Assembly (NCBI RefSeq): GCF_020882245.1 | Contig: NC_083598.1 | Span: 14,067,178-14,131,177 of the forward strand | From: Rhopalosiphum padi | Lineage: Eukaryota > Arthropoda > Insecta > Hemiptera > Aphididae | DNA: 64,000 nucleotides | Reading direction: 5' to 3' | Shown here: positions 1 to 13,800 of the stretch, in pieces | Numbering within the stretch: position 1 is the stretch's first letter | Layout of the letters: the number at the start of each line of letters is the position of its first letter | Notes under the pieces: generated by a model | Database searches by the model: none | The model's input: only the letters and a program-made list of their open reading frames with translations | What the model was told of the DNA's origin: nothing | Position numbers and translations under genes: made by a program

Positions 1-3000
1 TTATACAAAATGTTGATACTCTTACAACTTTAAAAAGTCTTAAGAAAAAGAAGTTCTTCAAAGTTTACTTAAATAAATTCGGTTTTCTATGCACACACAC
101 CGACATACTTATGTTTGCTAACTAACATTTAAATATATGCAAACTAATGCTATTAGAAAGGACTTTGAAAAAAAAAATTGAATACCTACAAGTAGAACCA
201 ACATCTGTGGGGTTTGTACAATTATAATTTAAATACGCCAGCATGACACCATCACCGTTGCGGCATATATTTTAGCAATGACTAAAACTGTTTAAATATT
301 GTATAAGAAACGCAAAAGTAAGTACCGAAATTATTTATTATTAATATGCATAAATGAATAGCGTTAACAGTAAAATATACATGGTCAGTACACTTTGTAG
401 GTCATACCTATTTCGAATTCATATCATAATTGTATAGAATTCTTAGTTTTAGATTAAATGTATTTTACTCGTTTTCACCATACAGTAATTATATTGTAGT
501 TGTTTAAATATTTTCGTTCTCATGAGCTAACTATATTGTTAGCTGTGCAATAATAATATTTTATCCGCATACATCCCAGCGTATATCGAAAAGTGGTTAT
601 TTCTCGAGTTTAATATTAATATAAACACAGTAGATACATCATGTACCAGGTATGCGACAAAACATTTTTAGGTCGCATTAAATATCGATTTATAATCTTT
701 TTTTTAATAAGGATTAGGCCCGATGGAGTAGATAAATGGCATTTTTCGTATTCATTGAATTTCCTAACCCACCTACGTTATTTTTATCCTGTTATATTAT
801 ATTTTACATTGAACTACATACATGTATGAAATGCACCATAAAAGCAGACCCTAACAACATTTATCAGACACAATTACAGGTATAGAATAAATATAATCCG
901 TAGCCGTCGCCCGTCCCCATACATCCCAACTAGTTAAGATCGTTTACGTGCAAAATATTAAATATTGTTACCTTTCCGAACGTATACCTATAATACTACA
1001 GCAGGTGTAACACCGAGGTTATGGCTTGACCGAAAATAATTGAAAAATATCACAATGCCGTGATATAATATTTTGTTTATAATATTATAATAGAATGTGC
1101 CATAGTTATATTAAATAATATTTCAAAACCGTATAAAGATATTAAATATTTAGTATTAAAGAATTTCGGGTTTATCGTGTCGATTAAAGGATAACGTGGA
1201 CTTAAATTCAACCAAAACTTTTTGGTAAAATTAGTATACCAACATGTTATTATTATTATGTATATATCTGTTGTTATTACTGACTATTGTCAAAAGTTTA
1301 TAACTTATAAAGTTATAATTTCGTAAACGTGCTGAGACAATAGTGAGAATAAAAACCAAGAAAAATATTAAATGTTATACAGTTTTATATTGACGAAATA
1401 AACTATAAACACTTAAAGTAACACTAAAATACGATTTTCTTTTTAAAATAATTTATACATAATTATTAACTTTATTAAAACTTGTGTTTACAAATTCAAA
1501 ACATTTTTTTTTTTTATTTGCAAACACATTTGCATGTAAGTCAATAATAATACAATTATAATATACGTTGATAGCTTAAGTTTTAAACTTTAATTTTTTT
1601 TTAAAGTCTTGTTATTTTATTCAATCGGAAAAATAAATATCGATTAAATAAATAACAAATATTTTATCTTCGCATAAAGTTTTCCCTTGTCAATATTATC
1701 GTACATATTTCTTAAGATAAAATATTTAAAATTTAAAATTTAAACAAATAACTTAGTAAAAAATTCCAAGTATTAAAAATATTTCTTAATGTAAAAGTCT
1801 GAATAATATTTTTAGGGCATTGTGTTAACATCCAGAGCATAATAATCTTTCGCATTCCTTTGGAGTATTGAACTATGTTATTTAAAAAAATATATATAAT
1901 AAACTTTACACGAACAGTTTTAAAATAATATTTTACGTAATAGTTATTTAGTCTAATTTTTAATGGATAATAATAAAATTGTATAAAATATTTCAAAATT
2001 AATAACAATTCGCAATGAATATAAACAGTAAATTATTTATATAGTTTAGAATTTAATAATGTATAGATATGATATAATATTTGTGTGTCAAGCTTCAACA
2101 CAATATTGAATTATGATTCATATTTTAAGTTTAATTAAAAATTTTAAGTCAATTTTAATATAATTTTGACTTTGGACTTTGGTATATATATAAACATATT
2201 ATATACTATACATTTGTTTTTTAACGAGACAAGATTCATAAGATATCGCTTTGTTTCATTCATCTTACAAAATTGTGCCGTTATTTTGTGATAATCATTT
2301 TGAAAGCAATAATGAATCAAGTATTGCTCATAATTAAAACTGCGGTAAGAGATGCTTATTTGATTATTTTCTATGGTTATTGGTAGTGTATGTAACCACA
2401 TTAAATTTTTAATTTTCTGTTTCTATAGACTAAAATGTGACTATGTGAGGAACCTTTAATGTGATAAATAACATAAATAGATTACTGACTAAGTCAGTCT
2501 GATTTGCGTCTTAAATTTGTTGGCGCTATTGTCTCATAATATTCTTGAAACGGACGCGTTACATCTAAAATATGTTGTCGCACTACACGACACTTAACGC
2601 ATTCGATAACAGCAACGCAAAAATGGTTTGGTCGAAAGTCATTGAGAATCGGATGACGTGTGGAAACGTAGACTGACTAACAAAAAATACTATTACCGTG
2701 GTTATTTCCATGCGGGAATTGGGAAATATAAACCATAATATTATGGACAGTGGTATAGTATTAATAATATGAATATGGGTAAACGTAAATTTGGTACGGT
2801 CTTTATAAATGCAGAATACTGGTACGGTCTACAATAGTCAAGGTTTCCCAAACTTTTATCAAAAAAAAAAAAATAATATAATATCAACAATTATTTTTAT
2901 TTTCATTTTACCGACGATCGATGGGAAACCACAACTTACGAGTGACTGCGAGTGAAAATAATACCTTTAAAAACCCGTTTTGAATCAAATATACACAATA

Positions 3001-6000
3001 CCTTACCGCCTAAAAGTTCAACAAAAAAAAAAAAAATACTTTGCAAGACAAACTACACAACGAATGTGAGAGGTTCTTAAATAAAGAAATTCAAATAGGA
3101 CAATTTCTAAATAATATAGCAAAGTATACAAAATAATTATTATTAATCATAAATTATATTATATTATATTTATTGTATCCATATTTTATATTTATTTTAC
3201 CTGCTTGCTACTTTGTATGTACTTATTTGTGTTTTTTGTTAATTTTGACACCTAAATCTCCCCCATAATTACGTCACTGTAAACCTACTTGCAATTTCAT
3301 CAATTCATCAATTTTGGCCCAATAAAACGATTTAGGTAGGTACCAAAGATTACGAACAAACTGAACCGAGGGCGGTGTATCAAGATATGACGTGCATATA
3401 ATTTATATTCATCCTATTTAAGTTATTTTTTAGAGATATACAGTTATTCATACATGTCTACGATCATTATTGTGGGTATATTATTAAGAATTTATTGTAT
3501 ATTTTGTATATTATAATATGAATGATCTAGATAAGGTTTTGTAGATAAATTTATAAAATCCACGTGAAATATTGATAAAATATTCATGTAATACACTGTA
3601 TGGTATTTTTTAGACGTTCGTTTTCTCAGAAGCTCCACCTAAAAATTCCCATTTTTTTCTATTGTATAATATATTAAATGTTTAAATTAATAATTTATGA
3701 TATATATACGTTTTATTTTTAATACGCGTGATCTATACACATGCGAATATATTAAGAATAATATATCAAAAATAATGGAAGTATAATATAAAATACGAAA
3801 AAGTAAAATTTTGAAATATTTAATATCGTACATTTAAATGTTCAATTAACCTTAATCACGCTTAATTAAAAAAAAATAATTTATGGTTTTTTATAAATGA
3901 AGTTTAATTCAGACTAATTATTAAAAATATCATACTTTAAATTAAATAGTATTATTTTTATTATTCTCATTAATATTAATTGATATATATATATATAGTA
4001 TACAATTTATTAGATTAAGGATTATCTATTTATATGATATACATTTTTAACTACTAATTTATCAAAATAAGGATAATATTAAACTATTCTTGGAGATCAT
4101 AATATATAGTATACACTATGCAAATATGTATATTTATACTGCTTAAATCAATAAATTATTATTATTTAAAATTATTATTTGACTTACTTTACTTAATCAG
4201 AATTGTTCCCGTTGTAACTCAGTCCCATATGGTTGATTCGCGTGATAATGCACCAAAATGCATATTATATGTTGGAACATATTTATGAAAATGCTGAAAA
4301 TATTCCTGGGGTACTGTTTAAGTTGTATGTTGCCAATAGAAACCATGTGGACAACTATAGTTCGTAACCTTCGTTGTATGAAATTTAATCGATAGTCTAA
4401 TAACCCGGCCAAAGCTATGCCATAGACAAATTGAGCTAACCGGAGTTAACCGGACGATTTTTTGTACTTTAAAAACAATACAATTTTATTTATATTGCCT
4501 CAGTATTATACAAACAATGATATGCATTTTAAACGTTTATTCGATTATGCATATTATTAGGTAGAACGTTGGACGATCTTCAATTCGAAAAATTCAACAT
4601 TCAAATAGTTAGTTTAATTAACTCTATTCAAGAATAATTTTAATGCTATGCCAAATAGCTATAATATAGAGTGAAAACATAGTATTACAATGTTTATAAA
4701 ATACCTTAAATATTTAAGTTTAAATGTATGTTTTCTTGAAACACTTGAAATAAAGTGCGTATGCAGCACAAATTGACTAAAATATTCCTAAATAATTATT
4801 TGCGGGTCATAAAGGTTAAATCACTGTATATTGTATAATAAAAATGACTTAATAATAAACGTTAGAAAAAAATGAAGGCTGCATATACACCACCAATAAA
4901 TAATAAATTGCATTTATAATTATAATATTATATAGGTACTATTATAGTCCATACAATTATGTAAACTACAGCCATTCGGTATAATTTATTAAATTCGATT
5001 GCGTGAATCAATCTATACATATTATATGATACTATATTGATTATATAATATTCATACTTTTTATTACTTATTTGTTTTGAAATATAATCATCTATCATCT
5101 TCTTATTGTTATTATAGATACGTAACTATTTTTGATACATTTTTTATAATAAAAAAGTATTTTTTAATTTCTGAACCGAATAACGGGAGCTGCATATATT
5201 ATAGTATAATGTATTGTATACCGATTTCAATGAACGGTGCTGTGTGATTCAATACTTGAAAGTTGTAATTATTTTCATTCAAATAACAGCGAAGAACAAT
5301 CACACATTAATATAAAAATGTGAATTGCACGTTTATATTTTATTTTATTGAAATTCCAATTATTTTTAAAAAAATATCACGAATTCATTTTTTTGATATT
5401 TTTTGTATTAAACTTGCGAAGGGTGAAAATTCAAAATTTAAATTCTACAATATAACGCTTTTATCATACTTATTGATTAGAACACTATTCAATTAAAGGT
5501 AAAAAAATCGATATTTATTTTGATGCTTTGGTTAATTTTTGAAATAAAGTTATTTAACTAATATATTGATATTGCTTATAGTTTTTGGTATTACATTCTA
5601 AATAATTGTACGTTATGGTATCAAAGAACCATCTACAAACAAATATAACTGTACCAGATCGATTGTCGAAGTATGTTAAAGTGGTATGTAATGTAAATGG
5701 ATCTCAAAATATTTAAGAACTTTAAACAAGTAAAAAAATAAAATAATATAATAACTAACCCAGTCTAAGATTTTTTATTTTACTATTTCTTTAAATATTT
5801 ATAACAATTAGCCTAAAATTAAGTACATTTAATAAAAATAATATTTTGAGTAATAAATCTATACATTATATAAAGCGAATAACGTGTATATGTGATATAC
5901 TATGTCAGCATGTTATATCCATATAACGATATCGAACTTTTCACGATATAGATACCATTTTATGGACTTTGCCCATAGCGTGGTGGACACAAATTTTAAC

Positions 6001-9000
6001 CGTTTCAGGGAATGAAAACATTTCACTGCGTATTTTTTTTTTAATTTACACTCTCCTACATAGTATTAGGTATTTTGTGAAATGATCATCGGAAACGGGA
6101 AAATAGTAAAAGTGTCTACAGGATAAAATCTTCACACCCGGGGATTTATTAACTTTTATCATTATATTTTATCGCTTAGCTTGGAAAAATATTTGTTCTA
6201 TAGTAATATTTTATAAACTATATGGATATAATATATCCCATGTATGATATGTGTGTTGTTATAAAATATATACAATTTAAAAAATCACATTGTGGCAATG
6301 GCACTTTTTTCACTCCCCTTGGCACTTAGAGTGCTTTTGGAAAATAGTATTGAGTTATTATAACAAAATAATATACTAATATTATAAATATAAATTGAAT
6401 GAATAAAACTGTATTACAGTCATGGCATAATTAAATAAACAATTAATAACAATTATAAAATATATATTGTGTTTAAATATTGCGCCGTTACTAATGAAGA
6501 ATGTCTTTTCTCTCAATGGTTAGATACTATATTATAATTTATTGATATCCAACTAACCAAACAATAAAACTATAGGTTTTTAATTATTTTGTACATTAAT
6601 ATAAGTATACCTATTATTTAATATTTTTTCATAATTAGGTACTCAATGGTAGAATGATATTGCTAATTTTTGATGAATATTTTATGAAAACTAAAGGTTA
6701 CCAAATAGTGTTATTATATGAAAAAAAAATTACATTAGAGATAAAAAGAGTGATTTTGATTTCATGAAATGTGCAAACCATGTGTCCATCAGATAAACTT
6801 AATAACGTTTTACATGTTATAATCTAATTCATAAAATGAATATTCATTACATGAAAAACTCGATTACATTATATGTGGTCATGAAGATGCGACATAAATA
6901 TGTATATTGTATACATTATAGTACCTATACATAACAAGATCAAACTATAGCTAGCAGTTGTGCTTTTAAGTAGTTCGAGGTTGTCCATTGCAGATATTTT
7001 CTTTTTTTCATATTATTTTAATGCAATTTTTCTATTTAGTTTTTTTACAAATTGGAGAAATGAATGATTTTTTTTTGTATTTCTTAATTCTTTATAGAAA
7101 CATTTAGGTATTTTTATTATTTATTGTTGTAAATTCATTCTGTTTTAATAATTCTCATTTTATTCATCAAGATAATATATATCATGTTACTATGATAAAT
7201 TATTTTTAAATTAAAATCGATAATATATTAACCACGTGTGGCGTGTAGGTATATAACTTCTAGCTTATAGTTTATATTTGTATTAATAATTAAACTAATT
7301 GAAACATTTTTTCAGTTTTAAGTAACTCATATGTCGAGTATTTATTTATCTAAGAAACAATAATAAAACGTAAATCACATGTATTGATGTGTATAATATT
7401 ATAAATAATTGTCATAAATATTATAGTATTATAGGGTCTAATAAGCTTTCAAATACTTTTAACGTGGACACAATGACGTTGTTTTAGAAACACAATAAAC
7501 GAAATATATTGTCGTTATATATAATATATTCAATATAGAGTATCAACTACGGTTTAATTGTATAAAATATAATGTATTAATTAATTTATCAAATTTAATT
7601 TTATATAATATTGTCATATTACCATTTAGAGTTTGTGAAAATTGTGTTCATTAAAAAAATCGCTGTAACTAGTTTTCGCCCATTCAACATTTTTTATCTG
7701 AAAATCGACGACTCGCTCGCGCGGGTGATTGTAAACCGCCAGAATACCGGTTAAGATAAAAAAGTAATAAAGGTCTAATGTAAACTCCGCCAGATTTTTT
7801 AAACTACAAATGCGTGTAAATCCTTTCATAGTCATCTGAAAAATTCATTTTATTAAAGTCAACCGAATGTTCATATTTTTAGTAGTTCTTATTGAATTTC
7901 AAACCCAAACGCATATAAAACTAAATGGAATATCTCAAGTAAATAAGCTAAAAAATTCGAAATAAAAAAAAAAAAAAAGACAGTATTATAGGATGCTATA
8001 AATAGGTACACTAATGGAGTAATACCAGACTTAAAATATTTACAAAGTTTTATCATATCATTTTAGTTTACATATTGGATTATTAGGTATAACGATTATT
8101 TATTATGATTTAAATATTTAATTTGAACGAGATGATCATATTATAATTTTTTTTTAATAATATATCATATTAATTATATACTTGGCTGTTCCTTTCATTT
8201 AGGACAAAACTGATTCAGGCAAATTCAACAAAATAAAATATTATTATCTGAGTACTTAAAAGACTCGGAAATTGGAAATGGATGAAGTATTTTTATGGTT
8301 CAAGTTATTTGCCACCCTGCAATGAAGTTTCAGATGGCTTTATAGATCTTATGTCGATAGCACCTGATACGGTTAGTTTCATATATTCTCAGATTATATT
8401 TAGGAAAATTATATTGACTCTAACAGAAATTTTTCACTAATCGTATTGGCTTGTAAACTAAATGGTAATCCCAAGACGATAATGAATAGCGCAGAAAGAA
8501 CCTATAAACATTATAATAGCTAATTTTATACACCACATCTATACATACATGTGCGCAAACGATTTGTAAAAAAGGTAAATATGCGCAAATGAGTTGTAGC
8601 CAAAAAAATATGTCTGATGTCGACTACGATTATTAGGTACCTATGTGACTAACGACAGTGTATATTACATATATTAATATATTATTATTTATTATAGTGT
8701 TCCGCCTAAATCTAAAGGATTAACGAATCGATTATTGCCAAACAACTATATATAATGCTATAATATCTAATGTATACGGCCTCGACTGGAAGTCTAGATT
8801 TCAATCAAAACAATAAGGTGGAACAGTGAGAGTATAACAATGTATTTTAATTCATGATAATACCATGTATTAATGTATTATGCAGTGCCTAACTATTAGT
8901 AGATTGTTTATATAATAGTATACAACGCCAGTAATACGGTCGACGAGGGATTTGGCGTCTTAATACGACACTACTTAGATAGATAAACGGGAAACGTAGC

Positions 9001-9949
9001 TCGTATACCTACACAACGCGAAGAACAACTTGTCGTAATTTTGACTGAAATGAAATTTTTCAGCGTAAGTATGGAGATTTGCAAATTGTTGAACGCCAAA
9101 CGCTCAGACTGTTATGGTGTTACCACAGAATGTGTTCAAGGTGACTGACTGGGCAAATCTTAAACCGGTGCCGTCGCGAATAAAAGAGCGAAGGAAAAGG
9201 GTCGACTGCGATAAAATGAAATGACGGACGAAATGTAACAAATTAGGAAATAAACTTAGACGTATAATACGAGACGGAAGCCCGAAAATTGTTCGGTAGT
9301 CGGTAGAAAAAAACCGCGATGTGTGACATGAAGCGTTTATGCGGTCAAGTCACAAGTCTCCGCGTCTCACGTGCATGTCAAAAATATTAAAAACCCCTAG
9401 TGAAGAAATTGCGATTGATTTTCGTCCAAGTGGCACCCCCCCATATAGGTATTATTATTACAGTAGTAAGAGTTTGCGTACAAGTCTTAGTTTTTGAAAA
9501 ATCAAATTAGCTATTAGGCGGCATCGGCTAGGTTGACACTGATTTATGATATTATATTATACGTCATAACAAGCCGTCTATAATGTCTATACGAGTAGTA
9601 AAACGTTAATAATAATCGTTAAGCCGGTCTATATTATATCGTTATATTAATATCTGTGACAAATTAATTAACAAAATATCGTACAATATATCCACGTCAG
9701 TACCGAACAAAAAATAAAAGAAAAAGAGTCCTTACGCGTTGTAAACGTTTAATTTTCCGAGAACCTTTTGTACTATACAGCACACTGGAATATTATGGCT
9801 TCGCCAAAAAAAAAAAAAAAAAAATGTCACGTTACACGATGTTGTACGTATTCGTGCAGACCGACTAAACCGGGCACGACGGCATTGCACGATATTTGGG
9901 ATACGTTCATTTCCCGGGACGTCGCTGCCCGGACCCGGTTACCCGGTAT
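1..9949. other. AT-rich region, no supportable gene
   Basis: No exon pairs, domains or RNA genes were recognised. Two stretches are less A/T-biased: 4197-4440 and 7626-7850, each with a - strand frame of about 70 codons that I cannot identify. The remainder is A/T runs and short palindromes. Confidence 0.6.
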
Positions 9950-10423
9950 GTGGTAGCGGCGGCACGCATAACGCACGCGCGCATTGCCGCATATTATAAT
10001 GAGAGCGAGCGAACGGACAGCTGATAAGAGAACATCGAGAGAGCGCGCGTCGTCCGCAGCCGCCGCGCCGCGGGTCTCGTCCGAGTCGCGTCCCGGCGCG
10101 TTTTAGTTCGGCGCACAGACTACCAGATGGCCTCGCCGATACGCGTCCGCCGGTGAATCGATAGGAGAACCGCGATATTTACACGCGGAAAAGACCCACC
10201 CGCCGCGGCCGCGTAAAATCGTGCGATGCGATGAAATAACAATAATATTATATTGTTGTAATCGGCCCGCGGCCCACGTATAATACACGAACGGTCGTAC
10301 ATCATTCGTACAGAGCGGTCGCGTCGGCCCGTTTGGCGGGTGGTCAGTGGCCGCGCGTGGACAGGATACGTTTTTCGTCGGCTCGGGGTGGGGCGCGCGT
10401 GGTGGTATTCTACAGAGTACGTC

Positions 10424-10516
10424 GTCGTAGTCGTCGTCGTCGTCGTCGTCGTTGCCGCCGCCGCCGCCACCACCGCCCCACCGCCACCGCGCCGCCGTAG
10501 TAGTAGTAGTAGTAGA
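10424..10516. repeat. Compound trinucleotide repeats (GTC)n, (GCC)n, (GTA)n
   Basis: Runs of GTC, then GCC/ACC, then about six GTA triplets. In other frames they give poly-Val, poly-Ala, poly-Pro and poly-Thr strings, which are artefacts of the repeat. Confidence 0.85.
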
Positions 10517-10598
10517 CGACGCCGCCGCCGCCCGTCCGACAGTCGCCGTTCTACATAGCCGGACGTCTGTCGTCGGTCGTCCCATTCGCGTGTCGCGG

Positions 10599-10617
10599 TC
10601 AGTGCAGTGTGTTCAGT
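10599..10617 (+). promoter_or_regulatory. Candidate initiator motifs (TCAGT x2)
   Basis: TCAGTGCAG at 10599 and TTCAGTCTTG at 10612 match the arthropod initiator consensus, about 220 bases before the candidate start codon. No TATA box is evident. Confidence 0.3.
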
Positions 10618-10833
10618 CTTGTTCGAGTGTGCTTGAGCGGTTGTTCTCTTCGCAATATTTTCGGCGTCGGGTCGGTCCAGGCCCACATCGCAGTTTCCGG
10701 CGGCCGACTCGCCCGCAACGAGCAGCGGACCGTCACCACCCGTCGTCGGGTTTTCAAAAATCGGTCCCATCGCGTCCCGGCGCGGATGGACTGACACGCT
10801 GTGCCGACATCGCAGCGTAGGCCATCTGAAGAT

Positions 10834-10841
10834 ATGGACAG
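10834..10841 (+). CDS. Candidate first coding exon of the GH20 gene
   Basis: ATGGACAG followed by donor GTAGCT at the edge of the CpG-rich island. It ends two bases into a codon, exactly the phase the exon at 36617 needs, and the junction codon becomes AGA. It implies a 25.8-kb intron. A start exon elsewhere between 11 and 36 kb cannot be excluded. Confidence 0.38.
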
Positions 10842-13800
10842 GTAGCTAATGAGATATTTTTTATGCCGCACAGGTGTCTAGTGCGTAATAGCATTATAAC
10901 ATTGTACGGCCTACCGTTTAAATTATAATAGTATCATTGCCCGTCGCGAATCACCAGTCTTGCCCACCTGTTTACCCGACATAAAAATATATAGACAATA
11001 ATAATACAATTTTTGTGAATAATTATATCGAATCGGACACGGCCGCGTTGTTATGCTGGTGCAGTGTGTATGTAGTGCGATAGGTATTCCATATCATTAT
11101 TATATAGGTATATACGGTCGGTTATACCGCACTACGGCGGACAAGTGCCGGTTGCCACCCTCCGCCTTACATACCCCCTGATGAAATATTTGTTAACTCC
11201 GCGAATGGATGACGATGCCGAAATCGTGGCGCGGGGGTGGTAAAATATAAAAAAAAATGGTCGCTGATAATAACGATTCGTGATAAGCGGGGGGGGGGGG
11301 GGTTGTCGGGTTCGTCTGCACGACGAATAATGGTTTCCGCGAATTACACCGCCGAGTTTCGATGACATTCCACATTCTACCCTCTACCTGTTACGAATTG
11401 TGTATATATTATTAGGTACTGCAGGTGCCATCCAGTTTGGTGGAATCTGTTTTTATTCCACCCTCCAGTAATTCTATACCGGTCGGCGGTCCGCGCGACG
11501 GTACAGTGTCGTGTTTACGGACAATAATAATAATATCGTTATTTTCATATAGCAGTCCAAACGATGAATACAAACGTACACCTCCGATTAGATTTTTTTT
11601 TTTTTTGTAACCGTTGCCGCCGTGAAAGTAGCGCGCGGACCGGTGTCGTTATAGTTGTAGTATATAGTATACCTAGTCCTACTTGTTCATTCCACTTCGC
11701 GCGTTTTCTCGACGTCCGTCGTCCGACGAGAATGCGTTTAACTTGAAACACATTCGACCGGCTCACAGAGGATATGGTCTTTTCTGTTATACAAATTACA
11801 GATGATTAAATAAAATAATGAAAACAAATGTACCCGTCTTTGGCCTAATCTTATTATATCCGTGTGGGAATCCTGTTTAGTATTTATTATTATGTTTCTC
11901 ACTATACTCCTACGATACCTATGAATGTACGCCACCTCCGCGTACAGGAGATATACACCCAGAGTGCTATGCGTATAATATATGTACATCTGTACAGGTG
12001 GTGCGTGGCGTAATAAATTGTCTTTTACCGTTCTAAACGTCGTAAACTGTGACTGTGGCGGGGCTTAAAATATCGTGCACGTTACGATAAATGTGTAGTG
12101 TGTTACATAGTTAGATCTTAGTTTGGATGCGCTTTTATTTTTTATTTTAATTTTCAATGTATATTCTGTACCTGAGGGTACATACGAGTACGAGATTATT
12201 TCAGATTAATGAGATAGGTACTTGAATAGATCGACCGAAAAGCCACTTAGTCATTGCCAATGCACTCTATTTGTTATTTAAACTTTTATTTGACGTACTA
12301 TTATTATATACCTATCTAATTAAAGGTTTTTATTAATTTTTTTTTTTAACCCTAATCGATGAGACTCTAAAAATCACTGTTTTTTCTGATTTTATGGTTG
12401 TTTGTTATAAATCATAACTTATGAGTAATACGCTTGGAAATTCGTGCAATTTTTCTATATTAAACGTGTATCACCTGCACTACCGTTCACGAATAGTAGT
12501 GACCAATAGGCAATAAGTAATGATTAACTGTCTGGATCCGTATGAAAAACTGAAATAGATATTTAATACGAAAATATAACGGTCTACTGCGTACCAAATG
12601 TTCCGATTGTCAATCGGCTGTGCCTATGTCACTCGTGTATTTAATATTTCGATTCGGTAAATAAAAAACCCGTACCATTTTCGCAAAGAACAAAAGCGCG
12701 TCCCTTTTGAACTGGCATTGACGGTAATGCTTCGGTGTCGTCTTTATTTGATTTGGATTTTTGACAGTTAGCCAATAGCTGAAAAAAGTTGCCGAGGTTA
12801 ATGCCCCTATAGTAAACGCCAACTATTGAACTATAGTTCGCGATTTGTACGATATTAATTTCTTTTAAATAATTTATAGATATAGTATACATCAGTACGT
12901 GATTGTTCTTTTTTTGTATTACTCAGAAGTCTAAAGACTTCGATTTTCTATATAGTCTAATTATAATGAATGTATTTTTTCTTGATTTTAAACATTTTAT
13001 ATTTTCTAGGTCATTAAAAGCGTAATCGTTTATATTTATGATTATTATGTTTTTTTTAATAATTTTTATTTAGAAAATTTAAATTCTCCATCCCAAAAAA
13101 AGTATATTATAATTACGGTAAAAATTATTGAAATGTATAACGTATACGAAAATAATGTTCCACTAACACAGAATTGTAAAATTTATAACGATATTATTGG
13201 CGTATAGGTATTCAGTCTATACGTCTAGAAATATCCCTATTCCCTATACATATTGAAAACGTGACGGATCAAAATTCGATTACAAAATACAAAGTGTGTG
13301 AAAGATATTATAAATAAATGGAGTTACAAAAACGTGCAAATGAATAATGATATATAATTTGTAGTTTTTAGTTATTTTGTTTACTATACGATGGTTCAAA
13401 AAAATCGTACAGAAATTGTGTAAACTAATTGGTATTATTAGAAAAATTACTAACTTTATAGTTATGTGTCATTAAATTGCACTTTTTCTCAATGGAATAT
13501 GTATTATTGTAATTAATTATCTAAATATGTTAAATGCCAACAAGTCTTAAATCGAAGCTATTTATAAATAGTTTAAATATAGTTTGATTGCTCTAAATGA
13601 TAAAACGCGTTCACTAGCGGTTAATAGGCGTTTAATATTTTAATTAATATTATGATTCATGATATTTTACAAAACCCATAATTATTCATGGTGTTATTTA
13701 TTATTTACTAAAAATTAAAATAATTGATTTTTTTTTTTATTTCAGTGATGTATTAAATCTATATTTATAAATAATAGAGCTAATGTATATTGTTTTTTCA

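Larger units (their letters stand above)
9950..10850. promoter_or_regulatory. CpG-rich island, candidate promoter and 5' leader
   Basis: The densest G+C and CpG stretch of the window, abrupt against the AT-rich flanks. It contains purine-pyrimidine triplet runs (GTC, GCC, GTA repeats, 10424-10516) that create long but meaningless open frames on both strands. Two insect-type TCAGT initiators (10599 and 10613) lie just before the candidate exon at 10834. It is probably the promoter of a + strand gene, most economically the GH20 gene. Confidence 0.5.

Noticed and set aside
4197..4412. 71-codon - strand frame
   Set aside because: Compositionally somewhat better than background, but no recognisable domain and no supporting splice or neighbouring exon; probably a repeat or old pseudogene.
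10103..10820. Long open frames on both strands in the CpG island
   Set aside because: They are poly-Val, poly-Ala, poly-Pro or poly-Thr strings made by triplet repeats and overlap each other in several frames; GC-rich DNA lacks stops by composition.
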